NCBI RefSeq assembly: GCF_025147485.1
Contig: NZ_CP102263.1
Location: 372,001-436,000, forward strand
Direction: 5' to 3'
DNA from: Bacteroides uniformis
GTDB taxonomy: Bacteria > Bacteroidota > Bacteroidia > Bacteroidales > Bacteroidaceae
Length of the DNA: 64,000 nucleotides
The position numbers and the translations under genes were made by a program. Positions 8,575 to 19,700 of this stretch are shown here, in pieces; the stretch's first letter is position 1; each line of letters begins with the position of its first letter. Under the pieces are notes generated by a model. It did not search any database. It was given only the letters and a program-made list of their open reading frames with translations, and was not told where the DNA came from.

Positions 8575-9960
8575 TTAATGTTTCTTGGGATTCCATTTAT
8601 GCTCCAAAGCTCTCATTTCAGTTTCTTGCCCCTTATCACCTTGTGAGTCCATCCATCTCTGCAATTGCCGACGCAACTTTTTCACTTCAGATGCATATTT
8701 TACATCATCAATCAAGTTATGCATTTGATAAGGGTCGTTTATTATATCATATAATTCTTCTTTAGGACGATATTGATATTTATGGATTTGCTGTTTTGCA
8801 AATATATCATTTTCCGCTTCATTTATCCATGAAAACCATACAGGATCTTGTTTGCGAGTGATTATATTCTGGAAAGGCACCTCCGGAGTTAAATTTAATA
8901 TATAGCTGAATTTGTCATTTCTCACACTGCGAATACCGTAATAATCTGCCCCATTCGCAATGCCCCTCGTTGTTTGTATGCCAAATACATATTCCTTATT
9001 TGTCTTTTTTCCTTTTATCACAGGCAGAAAACTTTTTCCATCAAGACCTTTGGGCACTGATGCACCAGCAATATCAAGCAGGGTAGGTGTGACATCTACA
9101 TATTCACACATGGCATCCGTTTCACTTCCAGGCATAGTGACCCCTTTCCAACGTACAATAAAGCCAGTTTGCAAACCAGCATCATAACAAGTCCATTTGG
9201 CAAACGGAAATTGATGCCCTTGTTCACTTGTAAATATAAACACTGTGTTTTCATCCAGATTATATTTCTTAATAAGTGCATCAATTTTGCCAACATCCGT
9301 ATCCAGCTGATTAATTTCGGCAAGATAATTAGCATAATTCTTCCTTGTCTCTTTTGTATCGACAAGTGTTGGAGGAAGCGTCAACTTCTCTGCATCAAAA
9401 AGCGACCGATTGCCTCTTGTCCAAGGAGAGTGTGGATCATTTGAAGCCAGATACAAAAAGAAAGCTTGTTTCTTTACTGCAACATCAGCAATAAAAAGCT
9501 CTAAATCCGGAATATTCAGATTTTTATAGTCACCACTCAAATACTCAAAAGGGAATGCCTCCAAAGGAGCAATATGCCGTTTACCTTGCATGGCTACCCG
9601 ATAACCTGCCTTTTTCAAATAATACGGAAGCGTCTTAACTCCTTCATCAATAAATGTATGATTAGGATATGCACCCGACTTCACTGGATAAAGTCCTGTC
9701 AACAAACAATGTCTGGTAGGGGAGCTCATAGCCGTAGCCTGAAAAAATCGGTTGAATTTCAAACCTTCAGATGCAATTCTATCAATATTAGGAGTTACGG
9801 CATCCGGACTCCCATAGCAACCGAGATCCCCCATACGGCAATCATCAGCTATAACCAAAATAATATTGGGAAGTGTATTCTGGGCTACCGCGGATATACT
9901 CGAAAGAGTTACACCAGCCATCACCAACAATTGCGTTTTACAGATATTCATAACATCCAT
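8575..9960 (-). CDS. S1-family sulfatase, serine type (sulfatase 3)
   Basis: A 461-residue secreted sulfatase with a signal peptide ending near AVAQN. The metal site is PNIILVIADDCRMGDLGCYG. The active-site motif is SSPTRHCLLTG, with Ser79 as formylglycine precursor. MQGKRHIAP, ASNDPHSPW and TSEQGHQFP follow. HSPWTRGN, LPPTLVDTKETR and YLAEINQLD match, at family level, the sulfatase at 25177-26538 (HAPWTCGN, LPPNCVDNKGTR, LLAEIRALD), so the two are paralogues of the sulfamidase-like type. A double start MDVM is possible. It lies 24 bases downstream of the GH2 gene and 12 bases before GH92, as expected in one transcript. Substrate not readable. Confidence 0.92.
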   Translation of the reverse strand: MDVMNICKTQLLVMAGVTLSSISAVAQNTLPNIILVIADDCRMGDLGCYGSPDAVTPNIDRIASEGLKFNRFFQATAMSSPTRHCLLTGLYPVKSGAYPNHTFIDEGVKTLPYYLKKAGYRVAMQGKRHIAPLEAFPFEYLSGDYKNLNIPDLELFIADVAVKKQAFFLYLASNDPHSPWTRGNRSLFDAEKLTLPPTLVDTKETRKNYANYLAEINQLDTDVGKIDALIKKYNLDENTVFIFTSEQGHQFPFAKWTCYDAGLQTGFIVRWKGVTMPGSETDAMCEYVDVTPTLLDIAGASVPKGLDGKSFLPVIKGKKTNKEYVFGIQTTRGIANGADYYGIRSVRNDKFSYILNLTPEVPFQNIITRKQDPVWFSWINEAENDIFAKQQIHKYQYRPKEELYDIINDPYQMHNLIDDVKYASEVKKLRRQLQRWMDSQGDKGQETEMRALEHKWNPKKH

Positions 9961-9984
9961 ATCTAAATTATCAATATTATACCT

Positions 9985-11799
9985 TTATTCTGCAGATAAA
10001 GAGTTACATATTTTTTTATTAATTTCTCTAACTCTTTCTTCCTCTATTTTTATGGCCTTGCGATCATAAGTCATCAGTCCATTCACTTCCACCTCAACAT
10101 CGGTCGTTTGTGTATAAACAGCACCCGACACCCCTCTAGGGACAAGTTCAAGCAAGCTTTCCCCAAACTTTACATATTCATCAGTAACTTCTTTAGTGTT
10201 TTTAAACTGCACATATCCCCAGTTCTTATTAGGTTGCCAAAGGTGCCCCTTCATAGGTAAGCCAATACCACCATATTCCCCAACCACATTTACCTGAGTG
10301 GGTTCATACATCATCAACTCCGGCCGGGGATACCGATGTATATCCAAAATATCACCCACCTTATAATAATGATTACCACCACTAGCAGCATTTACCAATC
10401 GGGAAGGGTCATAATACTCTGTCCATTCTGCTATTTCTTTTGTTTTGAATTGTCCCCAAGCCTCATTGAAAGGAACCCAAACAACAATAGAGGGATATGG
10501 CATAAGATAGTCCATTATTTCTCTCCATTCTTTCTTAAAATTCTCTTCTGATTCAATGGAGCGTTCGTTCTCCTTACCATCAAAATAATTATATTGAATC
10601 CATTTAGGAGAATTATCACCACTCGGCATATCTTGCCACACAAGAATACCTAGACGATCGCAATGCGTATACCAGCGTGCAGGCTCTACCTTTATATGCT
10701 TACGAATCATATTGAACCCCCAATCTTTCGTTTTCTCAATATCATATGCCAGAGCTTCGTCTGTCGGAGCTGTATATAATCCATCTGGCCACCAACCTTG
10801 ATCCAAGGGACCAAACTGGAAACAGTCTTTATTATTGAGCTGCATACGCATAATACCATCCTTATCCTTATGCATTGAGATTTTACGCATTGCAGCATAA
10901 CTCTTAACTTTATCAGTCTTCTTCCCCTTATCTAACAAAGTTACCTCCAAATCATATAAGAAGGGAGATTCCGGAGACCATAACTTAACATCTGCAAGAG
11001 CAAGTTCCAATGTTTCCCCTACAACACCCTTAGTCATTGCCACTATGGTATTCTGTTCCTTCAATACAATCTGCACGACATCCGACGATGTAGTGTTTTG
11101 TGTACCAACTTTCACTTTCAAGTTCTTATTATCAATATCTGCAACAGAAACTACATTAGATATATATTTGCTACTTACCGGCTCTAACCATACCGTTTGC
11201 CAAATACCAGAAACCGGAGTGTACCAAATAGCATGGGGATTCTTTACTTGTTTCCCTCTAGGTATATACGATTCATTTGTAGGATCCCAAACCTTCACTA
11301 CAAGCTTCTGGCTACCTGATGTCAAAAAAGGAGTTATATCAAATTTAAACGGTACATATCCCCCTGTATGTGTACCAATTTTCACATCATTCAAATATAT
11401 CTCCGCTTTCCAGTCAACTGCTCCAAAATGTAAAAGAATATTCTTACCTCTCCAGCTAGAAGGAATATTGAAAGTTCTCTTATACCACAATTCTTTCTCT
11501 TTACCCAATTCTTTCTGCACACCAGAAAGACTTGATTCAACAGCAAAAGGAACAAGTATCTTTCCATCAAATTTTTGTGGTTCTTTTTGTCCGAAGGGTA
11601 AAATCGCATATTCCCATAACCCGTTAAGGTTCAACCAGCTGTCCCGTTCCATAATAGGACGGGGATATTCCGAAAGTATATTATCAAGATTAAGCGTTTC
11701 CGCCCATGCAGTCTTAATCTTATCACCTGCAGGTTTCCACTGAGCCGACATAGATATACTTAAAAATAAGAATGCAATAAATATTAATTTAGTTTTCAT
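9985..11799 (-). CDS. glycoside hydrolase family 2 enzyme
   Basis: A retaining beta-glycosidase (beta-galactosidase, beta-glucuronidase and beta-mannosidase all belong to GH2). The 604-residue protein has a Sec signal peptide (MKTKLIFIAFLFLSISMSAQ) and so is periplasmic. The order is a jelly-roll sugar-binding domain (about 50-190, with LNLNGLWEYAI and VDWKAEIYLND), an immunoglobulin-like domain (about 200-300), then a TIM barrel. The predicted acid/base is Glu446 in PFNEAWGQF and the nucleophile is Glu508 in VGEYGG. It is short for the family and lacks C-terminal extra domains. It follows GH125 in the operon. Together with GalM it hints at beta-linked galactose in the substrate, but the exact specificity is inference. 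Confidence 0.9.
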   Translation of the reverse strand: MKTKLIFIAFLFLSISMSAQWKPAGDKIKTAWAETLNLDNILSEYPRPIMERDSWLNLNGLWEYAILPFGQKEPQKFDGKILVPFAVESSLSGVQKELGKEKELWYKRTFNIPSSWRGKNILLHFGAVDWKAEIYLNDVKIGTHTGGYVPFKFDITPFLTSGSQKLVVKVWDPTNESYIPRGKQVKNPHAIWYTPVSGIWQTVWLEPVSSKYISNVVSVADIDNKNLKVKVGTQNTTSSDVVQIVLKEQNTIVAMTKGVVGETLELALADVKLWSPESPFLYDLEVTLLDKGKKTDKVKSYAAMRKISMHKDKDGIMRMQLNNKDCFQFGPLDQGWWPDGLYTAPTDEALAYDIEKTKDWGFNMIRKHIKVEPARWYTHCDRLGILVWQDMPSGDNSPKWIQYNYFDGKENERSIESEENFKKEWREIMDYLMPYPSIVVWVPFNEAWGQFKTKEIAEWTEYYDPSRLVNAASGGNHYYKVGDILDIHRYPRPELMMYEPTQVNVVGEYGGIGLPMKGHLWQPNKNWGYVQFKNTKEVTDEYVKFGESLLELVPRGVSGAVYTQTTDVEVEVNGLMTYDRKAIKIEEERVREINKKICNSLSAE

Positions 11800-11868
11800 C
11801 TGATACCAATATTATTAAGTGTTTATAAATTCTATAATAGTAATTATGTCTATAACTATAGCAATCCC

Positions 11869-13338
11869 TTATTGAATACTGTTCAGTAAATCAGTCTTAC
11901 CTTCATTCACCAGTTTCAATATTAACTCACCAAACAGTGTATTTTGCCATGCAAACCATGCACGAGTAAAATTAGCAGGATTATCCTTATGAAAAGATTC
12001 GTGTATGAAACCTGTATCTGCATCTGTATTCATAAGCGTCTTAACACACCATACAATTTCCTTATCATCCTGGCTCGTAAATGCTTTCATCATAATACTC
12101 ATGGGCCATATCATATCATAGCCAATATGGGGACCACCTATTCCTTCACCAGCCGTTCCCTTGAAGAAATAAGGATTATCCTTACTCCACACAAACTTCC
12201 GTGTATTCTGATATATAGGATCATTGACATCCACATCTCCCAAATATGCCATTGACAAAAGACTCGGAGCATTAGAGTCATCCATCAAATATTGATTTCC
12301 AAAACCATCGACTTCAAATGCATATATCTGTCCATACTGGGGATGATTGCAGACCGCATATCTCCTAAGAGCATCCTCCACTTCCTGTGCCAAATGCACA
12401 CACTCCTCAGACATAGCCGTTTCCTTATTCACTGTTACCAAAATCTCAGCAGCCTTACGCAAAGATGTTACTGCAAAGAAATTAGATGGAATCAAGAATT
12501 GATAAGTTGTCGCATCATCTGAAGGTCTGAAACAAGATACAATCAAGCCAACTGGATTCACTGGATTACCCAATCCATTATTGTTCATTGTATCCAATTG
12601 CCGTTCTGTTCTACGCTGAAATCTATAAGGACCTACTCCATTTTTACGTTGTTGCTCCTTAAAAGTTTTCAGAATATTTTCAATAGCTTGTAGCCATTCT
12701 TCATCAAATATACTTATATCACCAGTCGTTTTCCAATAATGATAAGCCAATCGTAGAGGATAACAAAGAGAATCTATTTCCCATTTCCTTTCGTGCAACC
12801 CCTCTTTCATGTCAGTCATATCCCGCATCCACTGATGATCCGGATTGGGGTCATAAGGGTCCAAAAATGCATTCGCATAGGGATCTATATTAATGCACTT
12901 GAACTGCCGCCGAATAACCCCTGCAAGCATCGCCTTCAACTCTGGATCTTGATTAGCCAGCTGTACATAAGGCCATACTTGCGCACCCGAATCACGAAGC
13001 CACATAGCATGTATATCTCCAGTATAGACAACCGTATCATCCTTACCATCTGTTTTCCTATAACGCACTGTAGTATCTAACGTATTCGGGAAACAATTTT
13101 CAAACATCCACGCCAGTTTAGGATTAGTCAACTCACTTTTAATTCTGCGTATTTCGGCCTCTACAGCTTGAGAAACAAATAGTCTATCTTGAAGTAAAGG
13201 GCGTTTGGTCTTATATTTTAGAGCTGTAGTAGCTACATGTGTATTATCTTTGGACAATACATAATCTGAAGCCTGAGCATTGCTTCCAGTAGCCAATACC
13301 ATGGCCAATATATAAAAACTAATACTTCTATTTTTCAT
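11869..13338 (-). CDS. GH125 exo-alpha-1,6-mannosidase
   Basis: GH125 (formerly DUF1237) enzymes are inverting exo-alpha-1,6-mannosidases. The 489-residue protein has a Sec signal peptide ending near GSNAQA, indicating the periplasm. Seen motifs are MWLRDSGAQVWPY, the EIDSLCYPL segment holding the predicted general acid Asp189, and DTGFIHESF holding the predicted base Glu447. Length is normal for the family. It sits between GH76 and GH2, 14 bases downstream of GH76. In known Bacteroides mannan systems GH76 makes alpha-1,6-mannan oligosaccharides that GH125 trims, so the pair is functionally coherent. Residue roles are transferred from characterised family members. Confidence 0.93.
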   Translation of the reverse strand: MKNRSISFYILAMVLATGSNAQASDYVLSKDNTHVATTALKYKTKRPLLQDRLFVSQAVEAEIRRIKSELTNPKLAWMFENCFPNTLDTTVRYRKTDGKDDTVVYTGDIHAMWLRDSGAQVWPYVQLANQDPELKAMLAGVIRRQFKCINIDPYANAFLDPYDPNPDHQWMRDMTDMKEGLHERKWEIDSLCYPLRLAYHYWKTTGDISIFDEEWLQAIENILKTFKEQQRKNGVGPYRFQRRTERQLDTMNNNGLGNPVNPVGLIVSCFRPSDDATTYQFLIPSNFFAVTSLRKAAEILVTVNKETAMSEECVHLAQEVEDALRRYAVCNHPQYGQIYAFEVDGFGNQYLMDDSNAPSLLSMAYLGDVDVNDPIYQNTRKFVWSKDNPYFFKGTAGEGIGGPHIGYDMIWPMSIMMKAFTSQDDKEIVWCVKTLMNTDADTGFIHESFHKDNPANFTRAWFAWQNTLFGELILKLVNEGKTDLLNSIQ

Positions 13339-13352
13339 TTTTTCTTTATAAT

Positions 13353-14582
13353 TTATAGATTACAATTTAAGATTGCAAGGCGTGCATACATTTCTACCAT
13401 AGCAGCCTGCGTCAACAACCATTTTTTCGGGTCGCAACATTCTCCACTATAATCCACACCAAACAAGCCATATTCATCTCTTGCATGAAGCCATGCATAA
13501 TCCAGACTTTTAGCAAATTCCGTCACATACATATCATTTTTATCCAAACTATATAACTCTGCAAAACCTCGTAACATAACGGCAGAAAACCATACATCTC
13601 CCTTTTTCAATAAACGGATCTGCTTTCCACTTGCCGTTACATAGTCTCTAAAAAAATAATCATAACATGACTTTGCTATTTTCTGGGCATCGATAAGATA
13701 TACCGTATCTTTTGTCAACTTATATTGAATCGCCGCAGACTGCATCATTTGTCCGCTATTATAAGCATGCTTTGCCGGTCCAACACTTCCGTCAATATTT
13801 ATCCGATCAAAATACAAATAATCAGTCTTGTCTTGAAGATGTTCCTTTGTCCAACTATACATTTCCTTTCCCTGATAAAAATAAGTACTGTCTTGAGTTG
13901 CTTCAAAAAGTTTGAATGCAAGCACCGAAGCAGGAGCATTGGTACAAGTATTCTTTGAAAACTTCTTTTGTTCACACCAATAGATGCCTCCATCAAATGT
14001 ATCATCCATGCCACTAAGAATAAAACTCCAAATCATCTTGGCTTTGCCCAAGTACTCCTTATCCCTTGTTAACATATACAGATTTGTAAACTCAATGCCT
14101 ATCCATATATTATCATCATAATAACGATCCGATTGATGAACAAACGTCACATACGACGCATAGGCATGTGGTTCTCTTTTTATATCATAATATTCTTCTA
14201 AACCGGACAATACTTTTTCCTTCAACAATCTATAAAGTTTTTTATCCCGTGTAGCCTCGTATAAAGCATTCACAGCTGAGAAGGTACCCGAATAAGGCCA
14301 TAAATAAGAATAGTCTTTGGGAATGCTGTTCCGTTTATCAAACAAAATCTTTTCAGAAGCTTTGTCAAAAGGAAATGTTTCCCGCAGCAAGCACGAATTC
14401 GGAATAGAATAGTTCTGATAGAGGGAGTCCAGAAGTATCCGGGCTCTCTCTAAACAGACATTTTTCTCCATTCCACTGTTTTTTTCATTATTCTCCACAT
14501 TACAACCAGCCAAACTGACGCCAATGATAAAATTAAAAACCAAAAACAGTCTCAAGAAGAAGTTCGTTCGCATCACAATCAT
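13353..14582 (-). CDS. GH76-family endo-alpha-1,6-mannanase lipoprotein
   Basis: GH76 enzymes cut alpha-1,6-mannan backbones internally. The 409-residue protein has a lipoprotein signal (SLAGCN), so it is likely anchored to a membrane, possibly at the cell surface as the initial endo-acting enzyme. The tandem Asp motif YYDDNIWIGIEF gives Asp156 and Asp157, matching the catalytic Asp pair of the family. The remaining sequence shows the repeated aromatic helical pattern of an (alpha/alpha)6 barrel (WPYSGTF, YNSGQMMQ, GVDYSG). Start could be M1 or M4 (14573). It begins three bases after the SusE-like stop, so the two are translationally close. N-acyl epimerase-like barrels are the main alternative, but the DD motif favours GH76. 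Confidence 0.87.
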   Translation of the reverse strand: MIVMRTNFFLRLFLVFNFIIGVSLAGCNVENNEKNSGMEKNVCLERARILLDSLYQNYSIPNSCLLRETFPFDKASEKILFDKRNSIPKDYSYLWPYSGTFSAVNALYEATRDKKLYRLLKEKVLSGLEEYYDIKREPHAYASYVTFVHQSDRYYDDNIWIGIEFTNLYMLTRDKEYLGKAKMIWSFILSGMDDTFDGGIYWCEQKKFSKNTCTNAPASVLAFKLFEATQDSTYFYQGKEMYSWTKEHLQDKTDYLYFDRINIDGSVGPAKHAYNSGQMMQSAAIQYKLTKDTVYLIDAQKIAKSCYDYFFRDYVTASGKQIRLLKKGDVWFSAVMLRGFAELYSLDKNDMYVTEFAKSLDYAWLHARDEYGLFGVDYSGECCDPKKWLLTQAAMVEMYARLAILNCNL

Positions 14583-14585
14583 TAA

Positions 14586-15053
14586 CTATGGTTTTCTTAT
14601 GATAGTTATAGTACGGCTCTGTGTAGCCAAAGCAGTTTTAACTCCTCTATTAGAACGTACAGTCCACTTTAGCGTAACCTCTTGCCCGGCAGCGGCACCC
14701 GCTTTTTCTGCAATGCTATTCAACACAGTTGGTGTAATTGTAGCTCCAGTACTCAAACTCTTGTTGTCAGAAGCTTGAATATGGACCGGAGAAGAGAAAT
14801 TCCCTTCCGCTTTGTCAAACAACACATCATAATACACAAGGCTATAACCATCTTGCGCCTCAGCCTCTTCCCATTCAAACAAGACATTACCCGATGATTG
14901 CAGATCAATACGGCTATTATCTATCGGTACTATAAGAGCTTCTACTGCCGTAACATTCAAATCTTCAAATTCTTTGGTATCATCGCACCCCACAAAAATC
15001 ATCATTATTCCCCAAAGCGATGCTATAAGGATAAACAATAAACTATTTCTCAT
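14586..15053 (-). CDS. SusE-like outer-membrane lipoprotein, single domain
   Basis: A 155-residue lipoprotein (signal ending IMMIFVGCDDTK) with one beta-sandwich domain of the SusE/SusF N-terminal type: LIVPIDNSRIDLQSS and VLFEWEEAEAQDGYSLVYYDVLFD are characteristic, followed by LKWTVRSNRG. In Sus-type systems such surface lipoproteins bind glycan and sit beside SusC/SusD. It is much shorter than SusE or SusF and lacks the tandem carbohydrate-binding modules, so it may be a minimal accessory protein. It follows SusD by 24 bases and precedes GH76 by three. Binding of glycan is inference. Confidence 0.8.
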   Translation of the reverse strand: MRNSLLFILIASLWGIMMIFVGCDDTKEFEDLNVTAVEALIVPIDNSRIDLQSSGNVLFEWEEAEAQDGYSLVYYDVLFDKAEGNFSSPVHIQASDNKSLSTGATITPTVLNSIAEKAGAAAGQEVTLKWTVRSNRGVKTALATQSRTITIIRKP

Positions 15054-15077
15054 CTTTTCAAAATTTAATTAATAAAA

Positions 15078-16697
15078 TCAATAACCAGGGTTTTGCCCCA
15101 AATTAGGATTAATCACCAATTGCTGTCTCGGAATAGCCCATAGATAATCACGATCCTTATTAAAGCTTCTATCACGATAAGTAAAATACTCCAATTTACC
15201 TTCATTCAATTTAAATTTTGCACCCCTAACCGGTTCATTCAACACAGTTTCAGCAATCTTCCAACGACGGATATCATAGATGCGGGTTCCTTCCAAAGCA
15301 AGTTCAACACGACGTTCATCCCTAATAATCTGGCGTAAATCTCCATTAGCAGGATAATCCATTGCCGCCGAAGTATTATCAAATCCTGCCCTCTGACGAA
15401 GCCGCTTGATAGTCTTGTCCCAGATATCTGAATTCATTTCACCAAGTTCATTTTTAGCCTCTGCATACATCAATAGGACATCGGCAAAACGCAATGTTAT
15501 GAGATTGATATTACACTGCCATGAGGTACCAGTAGTCCATGCCTCTTGATTTGTATCATAATATTTGCGATAAAAGTATCCGGTATGTCCTCCGTTTTCG
15601 CGTCCGATCTTATCCAACGTATTATTTTTAGGATCATTCGGATCCACATTTACAGTAATCGCATTGCCTTCTTTATCCTCAATGACACTGCCATGATGCA
15701 CAATAGTCATATCAAAACGTGGGTCACGGTCAACATAATCCCCCTTACTTTCATCCCATTTACTGCCATCCTTCATTAAATAAGTATCTACCAAGCTTTG
15801 AGTCGGGCTTGCCAATACGTACTGTACCAGCGGTAGACTAAAAGGAACATAAGTAGAAATATTACCCCAAGTTCGTTTTTCGGGAACATACTGAATATCC
15901 AGAATGATTTCTGAGTTGTATTCATTTTCCTTGAAAAAGAGTTTCTGGTAATCAGGGAAAAGTTCATACTTACCGTAATTATCTGTATTAATAAGCTTTT
16001 CTGTATATTGCACAACCTTTTCCCATTCATTGAAGTTCAATGCAATTCTTGCATTCATTGCCATCGCCGCACCAGCAGTAATTCGGCCTCTATCTGTAAC
16101 GTCATACTCTTCCTTTGTAGGAAGTATCTCCGCTATTTCCTCCAATTCTTTATGTATCCAAGCTACAATTTCAGACTGAGTTGTAGGAGAAATAGTCTTT
16201 GCAGTTGCCTCATCGATATCCTCCGTAAAGAAAGGAACATCTCCGTACCAGTTTGTTGCTTGAAAGAATAAGAATGCCCTGACAAATCGTGCTTCCGCTT
16301 TCATCCGGTTTTTACGACCTTCGTCCATAGGCACACGGTCTATATTCTCCAAAAGAGTATGCGCCGTTTTAATGCCGCTATATATACTTTTCCACACATC
16401 ATCAAAAAGAGCAGTAGATGACGTTGCTTGTCCATTGCCAATAGTCTTCACAGCATCACCTCCATAACCATTATAGAGATTGTCACTCAATCTTTCATCG
16501 CGAAAGAGCCAATCTGCCGAATTCATTTGCTTGTAAGCCATATTCAGCAAAGCCGATGCATTTGCTTCAGAAGTCCAATAAGTCTCATCCGTATATTTGT
16601 CAGTAGGAATCACATCCAGTTCGACGCAGCTCAACATTGACAGCATGCAAAATAAGGATAGACACCAGGATGAATATCTAAATAATATTGCTTTCAT
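15078..16697 (-). CDS. SusD/RagB-family glycan-binding lipoprotein
   Basis: SusD-type proteins cap the SusC transporter on the outer surface and capture glycan. The 539-residue protein has a lipoprotein signal (MLSCVELDVIPTDKYTDETYW) with an early SusD-like start. LRFADVLLMYAEAKNELG, RRVELALEGTRIYDIRRWK and the terminal LWAIPRQQLVINPNLGQNPGY are diagnostic RagB/SusD motifs. It lies 24 bases downstream of SusC and is cotranscribed with it. This is the only SusD in the window, so the whole sulfated-glycan system imports through a single SusCD complex. Confidence 0.96.
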   Translation of the reverse strand: MKAILFRYSSWCLSLFCMLSMLSCVELDVIPTDKYTDETYWTSEANASALLNMAYKQMNSADWLFRDERLSDNLYNGYGGDAVKTIGNGQATSSTALFDDVWKSIYSGIKTAHTLLENIDRVPMDEGRKNRMKAEARFVRAFLFFQATNWYGDVPFFTEDIDEATAKTISPTTQSEIVAWIHKELEEIAEILPTKEEYDVTDRGRITAGAAMAMNARIALNFNEWEKVVQYTEKLINTDNYGKYELFPDYQKLFFKENEYNSEIILDIQYVPEKRTWGNISTYVPFSLPLVQYVLASPTQSLVDTYLMKDGSKWDESKGDYVDRDPRFDMTIVHHGSVIEDKEGNAITVNVDPNDPKNNTLDKIGRENGGHTGYFYRKYYDTNQEAWTTGTSWQCNINLITLRFADVLLMYAEAKNELGEMNSDIWDKTIKRLRQRAGFDNTSAAMDYPANGDLRQIIRDERRVELALEGTRIYDIRRWKIAETVLNEPVRGAKFKLNEGKLEYFTYRDRSFNKDRDYLWAIPRQQLVINPNLGQNPGY

Positions 16698-16721
16698 AAT
16701 TTATATTACATTTAATCATTT

Positions 16722-19700
16722 TCAAAATTGAATTTCAATTCCACCACCAAAATATTTCAAGGTCGGATAATTTCGTCCACTATTGGCACTGCTAGTATCC
16801 ATACTGTTACCAAATTCAGTTGATTCCGGATCAATGAACTTGTTCTTAGTAAATGTCAATAAATTCTGACCATTCAAAAACACTCTAACCTTTTTCATTC
16901 CTATTTTTTTCGTATAGGAAGCAGGTATTGTATAACCAATCTGTATATCTTTCAAACGAAGATAAGCAGCATTATATAAGTTTCTATCCGATGAATGTTT
17001 ATAGTTGTGCTGATAAGATGACGAAGCCACGTTTATCAACCGAGGATATCTGGCATCCCTATTGTCCGGAGTCCAATAGTCCAGTTGGTGCTCATATATC
17101 ACATATGAATAACTTCCATGGAAAGCCTCAATCATTTCTCCCCGGAGGGCCATATCACGTTTTCCAACTCCTTGCCACAACATACTGAAGTCAAGACCTT
17201 TCCAACTGAAATTATAATTAAACCCAAAGACATAACGCGGGAAAGCATTTCCAAGTACAACCCGGTCATCATCATTTATTACTCCATTCTTATCTATATC
17301 AACGTATTTCACATCTCCCGGTTGCAATTTTACTCCCTCGAATTTCGGAGAATTCTGGATTTCCTCTTCAGTCTGGAACAGTCCATCAGTCCGGAATCCA
17401 TAATAACTATTAATGGCTTCCCCCTCTCTAATGATTCGTTCAACACCATCAGTCAGCTTTACAGACTCATCCCCATATTCCAGTACCTTGTTACGGGAAT
17501 CTCCGATATTGAAGCCGAACAAATGAGAAAAATCTTTATGCTTGAATCTATAGTTAACAGTAAGTTCCCAACCATTATTGCGCACCTTACCAATATTAGC
17601 TTTTGGGACAGCCCCTCCTAATGTGCCGGGACTTAATGGTGTCAATAAAATATCTGAAGTATTCTTTTGGAATACATCAAAAGTAACATTCAATGCATTT
17701 TTCAAAAAAGAAGCATCAAAACCAATATTAAAGGTTTTGGTTTTCTCCCAAGACAATTCAGAATTTCCAAATGTAAATCCTGTACCTGTTACAGAAGAAT
17801 TGTTAAAACCATACTGATCTGAATTTACTTTATAGGTAGTCAAGTACTGATAATCATCAACAGTTTGTGAACCTAACAAACCATACGAACCACGGATTTT
17901 CATATCTCCTACTTTGTCCTTCCAAAATGACAAAAAGTTCTCTTCAGATATTCTCCATCCTAAGGACATTGATGGAAAAAAGCCCCAACGATTATCTTTT
18001 GCAAAACGGGAAGAACCATCATAGCGAGCATTCACTTCTGCATAATACTTATCTTTATAGGAATATCCTAATCTTCCCAGCCATGAATGCAAAGCACGTT
18101 CACGGAAACCATTCGGAGTATTGTAACTTGAAGTTTCATAAACTGTATCATCTGTATCCTGATAAAGGTCTGGATCGACAAAATTACGTCTGATTTCATT
18201 TTTTTCACTACGGAAAGATTCAGATGTAAATCCAAATAAACCCGTCACTTGATGCACATCATTATAAGTATGATTGTAATCAAGGAAAAATTGCAAGTTC
18301 AGCATTGTTGCTTTATTGTTATAATCCTGAATACTATAATTTTTACTTTGTCCAGCATTAGCAATCTGATCTTTATTTAAATATTTATATACCGGGTAAT
18401 ATCTTCTCTTAATCAATCGATGCTCTGAAATAATATCATAACCAACAACACCTCTCAATTTCAGTCCTTGCCAGATTTTCAGATCACCAGAAACAATTCC
18501 CTGAAAATGGTCTTTGTCATTAGTTGTCAGTCCACCATGCCTCAATCTAGCCAAATAATTACCACCGGTCGTTATTTCATTATTATAATACTTGCCATCC
18601 TCATCTGGATACAGTGAATAAGTATTATAGGTTGGAACACGCATAACGTCTGCCAACTGCATATCTCCTCTATCCGAGCGTCCCTCATTTCTATCATAAG
18701 CAAGAAGAACCTTTAACTTTAAACGCTGGATTTCAGAAGTCAGATTACTTCGGAAATTATATTTCTTGATACCAAAATCTTGTCCTTTAAAGTTGCTTTC
18801 CTGATCATAGTAGCCAAAAGACACATTATATGTTGTCACTTTCGAGCCACCTTGCACATTAATATTATAGTTCTGCTGCAATGCATTCTTCATAATGGCT
18901 TTATATCCCCATTCACTATCTCCTTTTGCAAACTCATGAATCTGTTCTGGAGTATAAATAGGATCTTTCCCAGCATTCACATATGAATCATTCCGTAACA
19001 ATGCATTCTGATATCCTGATACAGGTTTTAATAATATATCAGGATTTTGATTTCCTACAGATGCAGTAAACGTAACAACCGGTTTCATATCAGTTCGTCC
19101 CTGCTTAGTTGTAATTAAGATAACTCCATTTGCCGAACGAGAGCCATAGATGGCCGCCGTACCCGCATCCTTCAAAACAGAAACGGACTCTATATCATTC
19201 GGATTAAGCAGATTCATTGCATTAATATCATTTGCTGCCATGCCATCAATCACAACCAAGGGATCATTGTTATTCATAGAACTGACTCCACGGATATTAA
19301 TATTAATATTATTATTATTAGGATTCATGTTGCGTTGTTGTATAGATAGACTTGGCGTCGCACCTTGTAATGCTTGAGTTATATTGGCTACAGGACGATC
19401 CTTTATCACATCATCACGAATCTGGTCTACTGCGCCAATTACATGTTTACGGGTAGTCGTACCGTAACCAATGACAATTACTTCATCCAGCAATTCACTA
19501 TCTTCTTTCATAGTAATTGTATGGAAAGAAGCATTTCCTGCCTTCACCTCTATTTTATCATAACCAATATATGAAAATACCAAAATATCATTTGCACTAC
19601 ATGCAATCGAGAAATTACCATTTACATCTGTTACGGCACCATTGGTGGTTCCTTTGACAACTACACTCACCCCAATCAGAGGTTCTCCTGTCGCATCTTT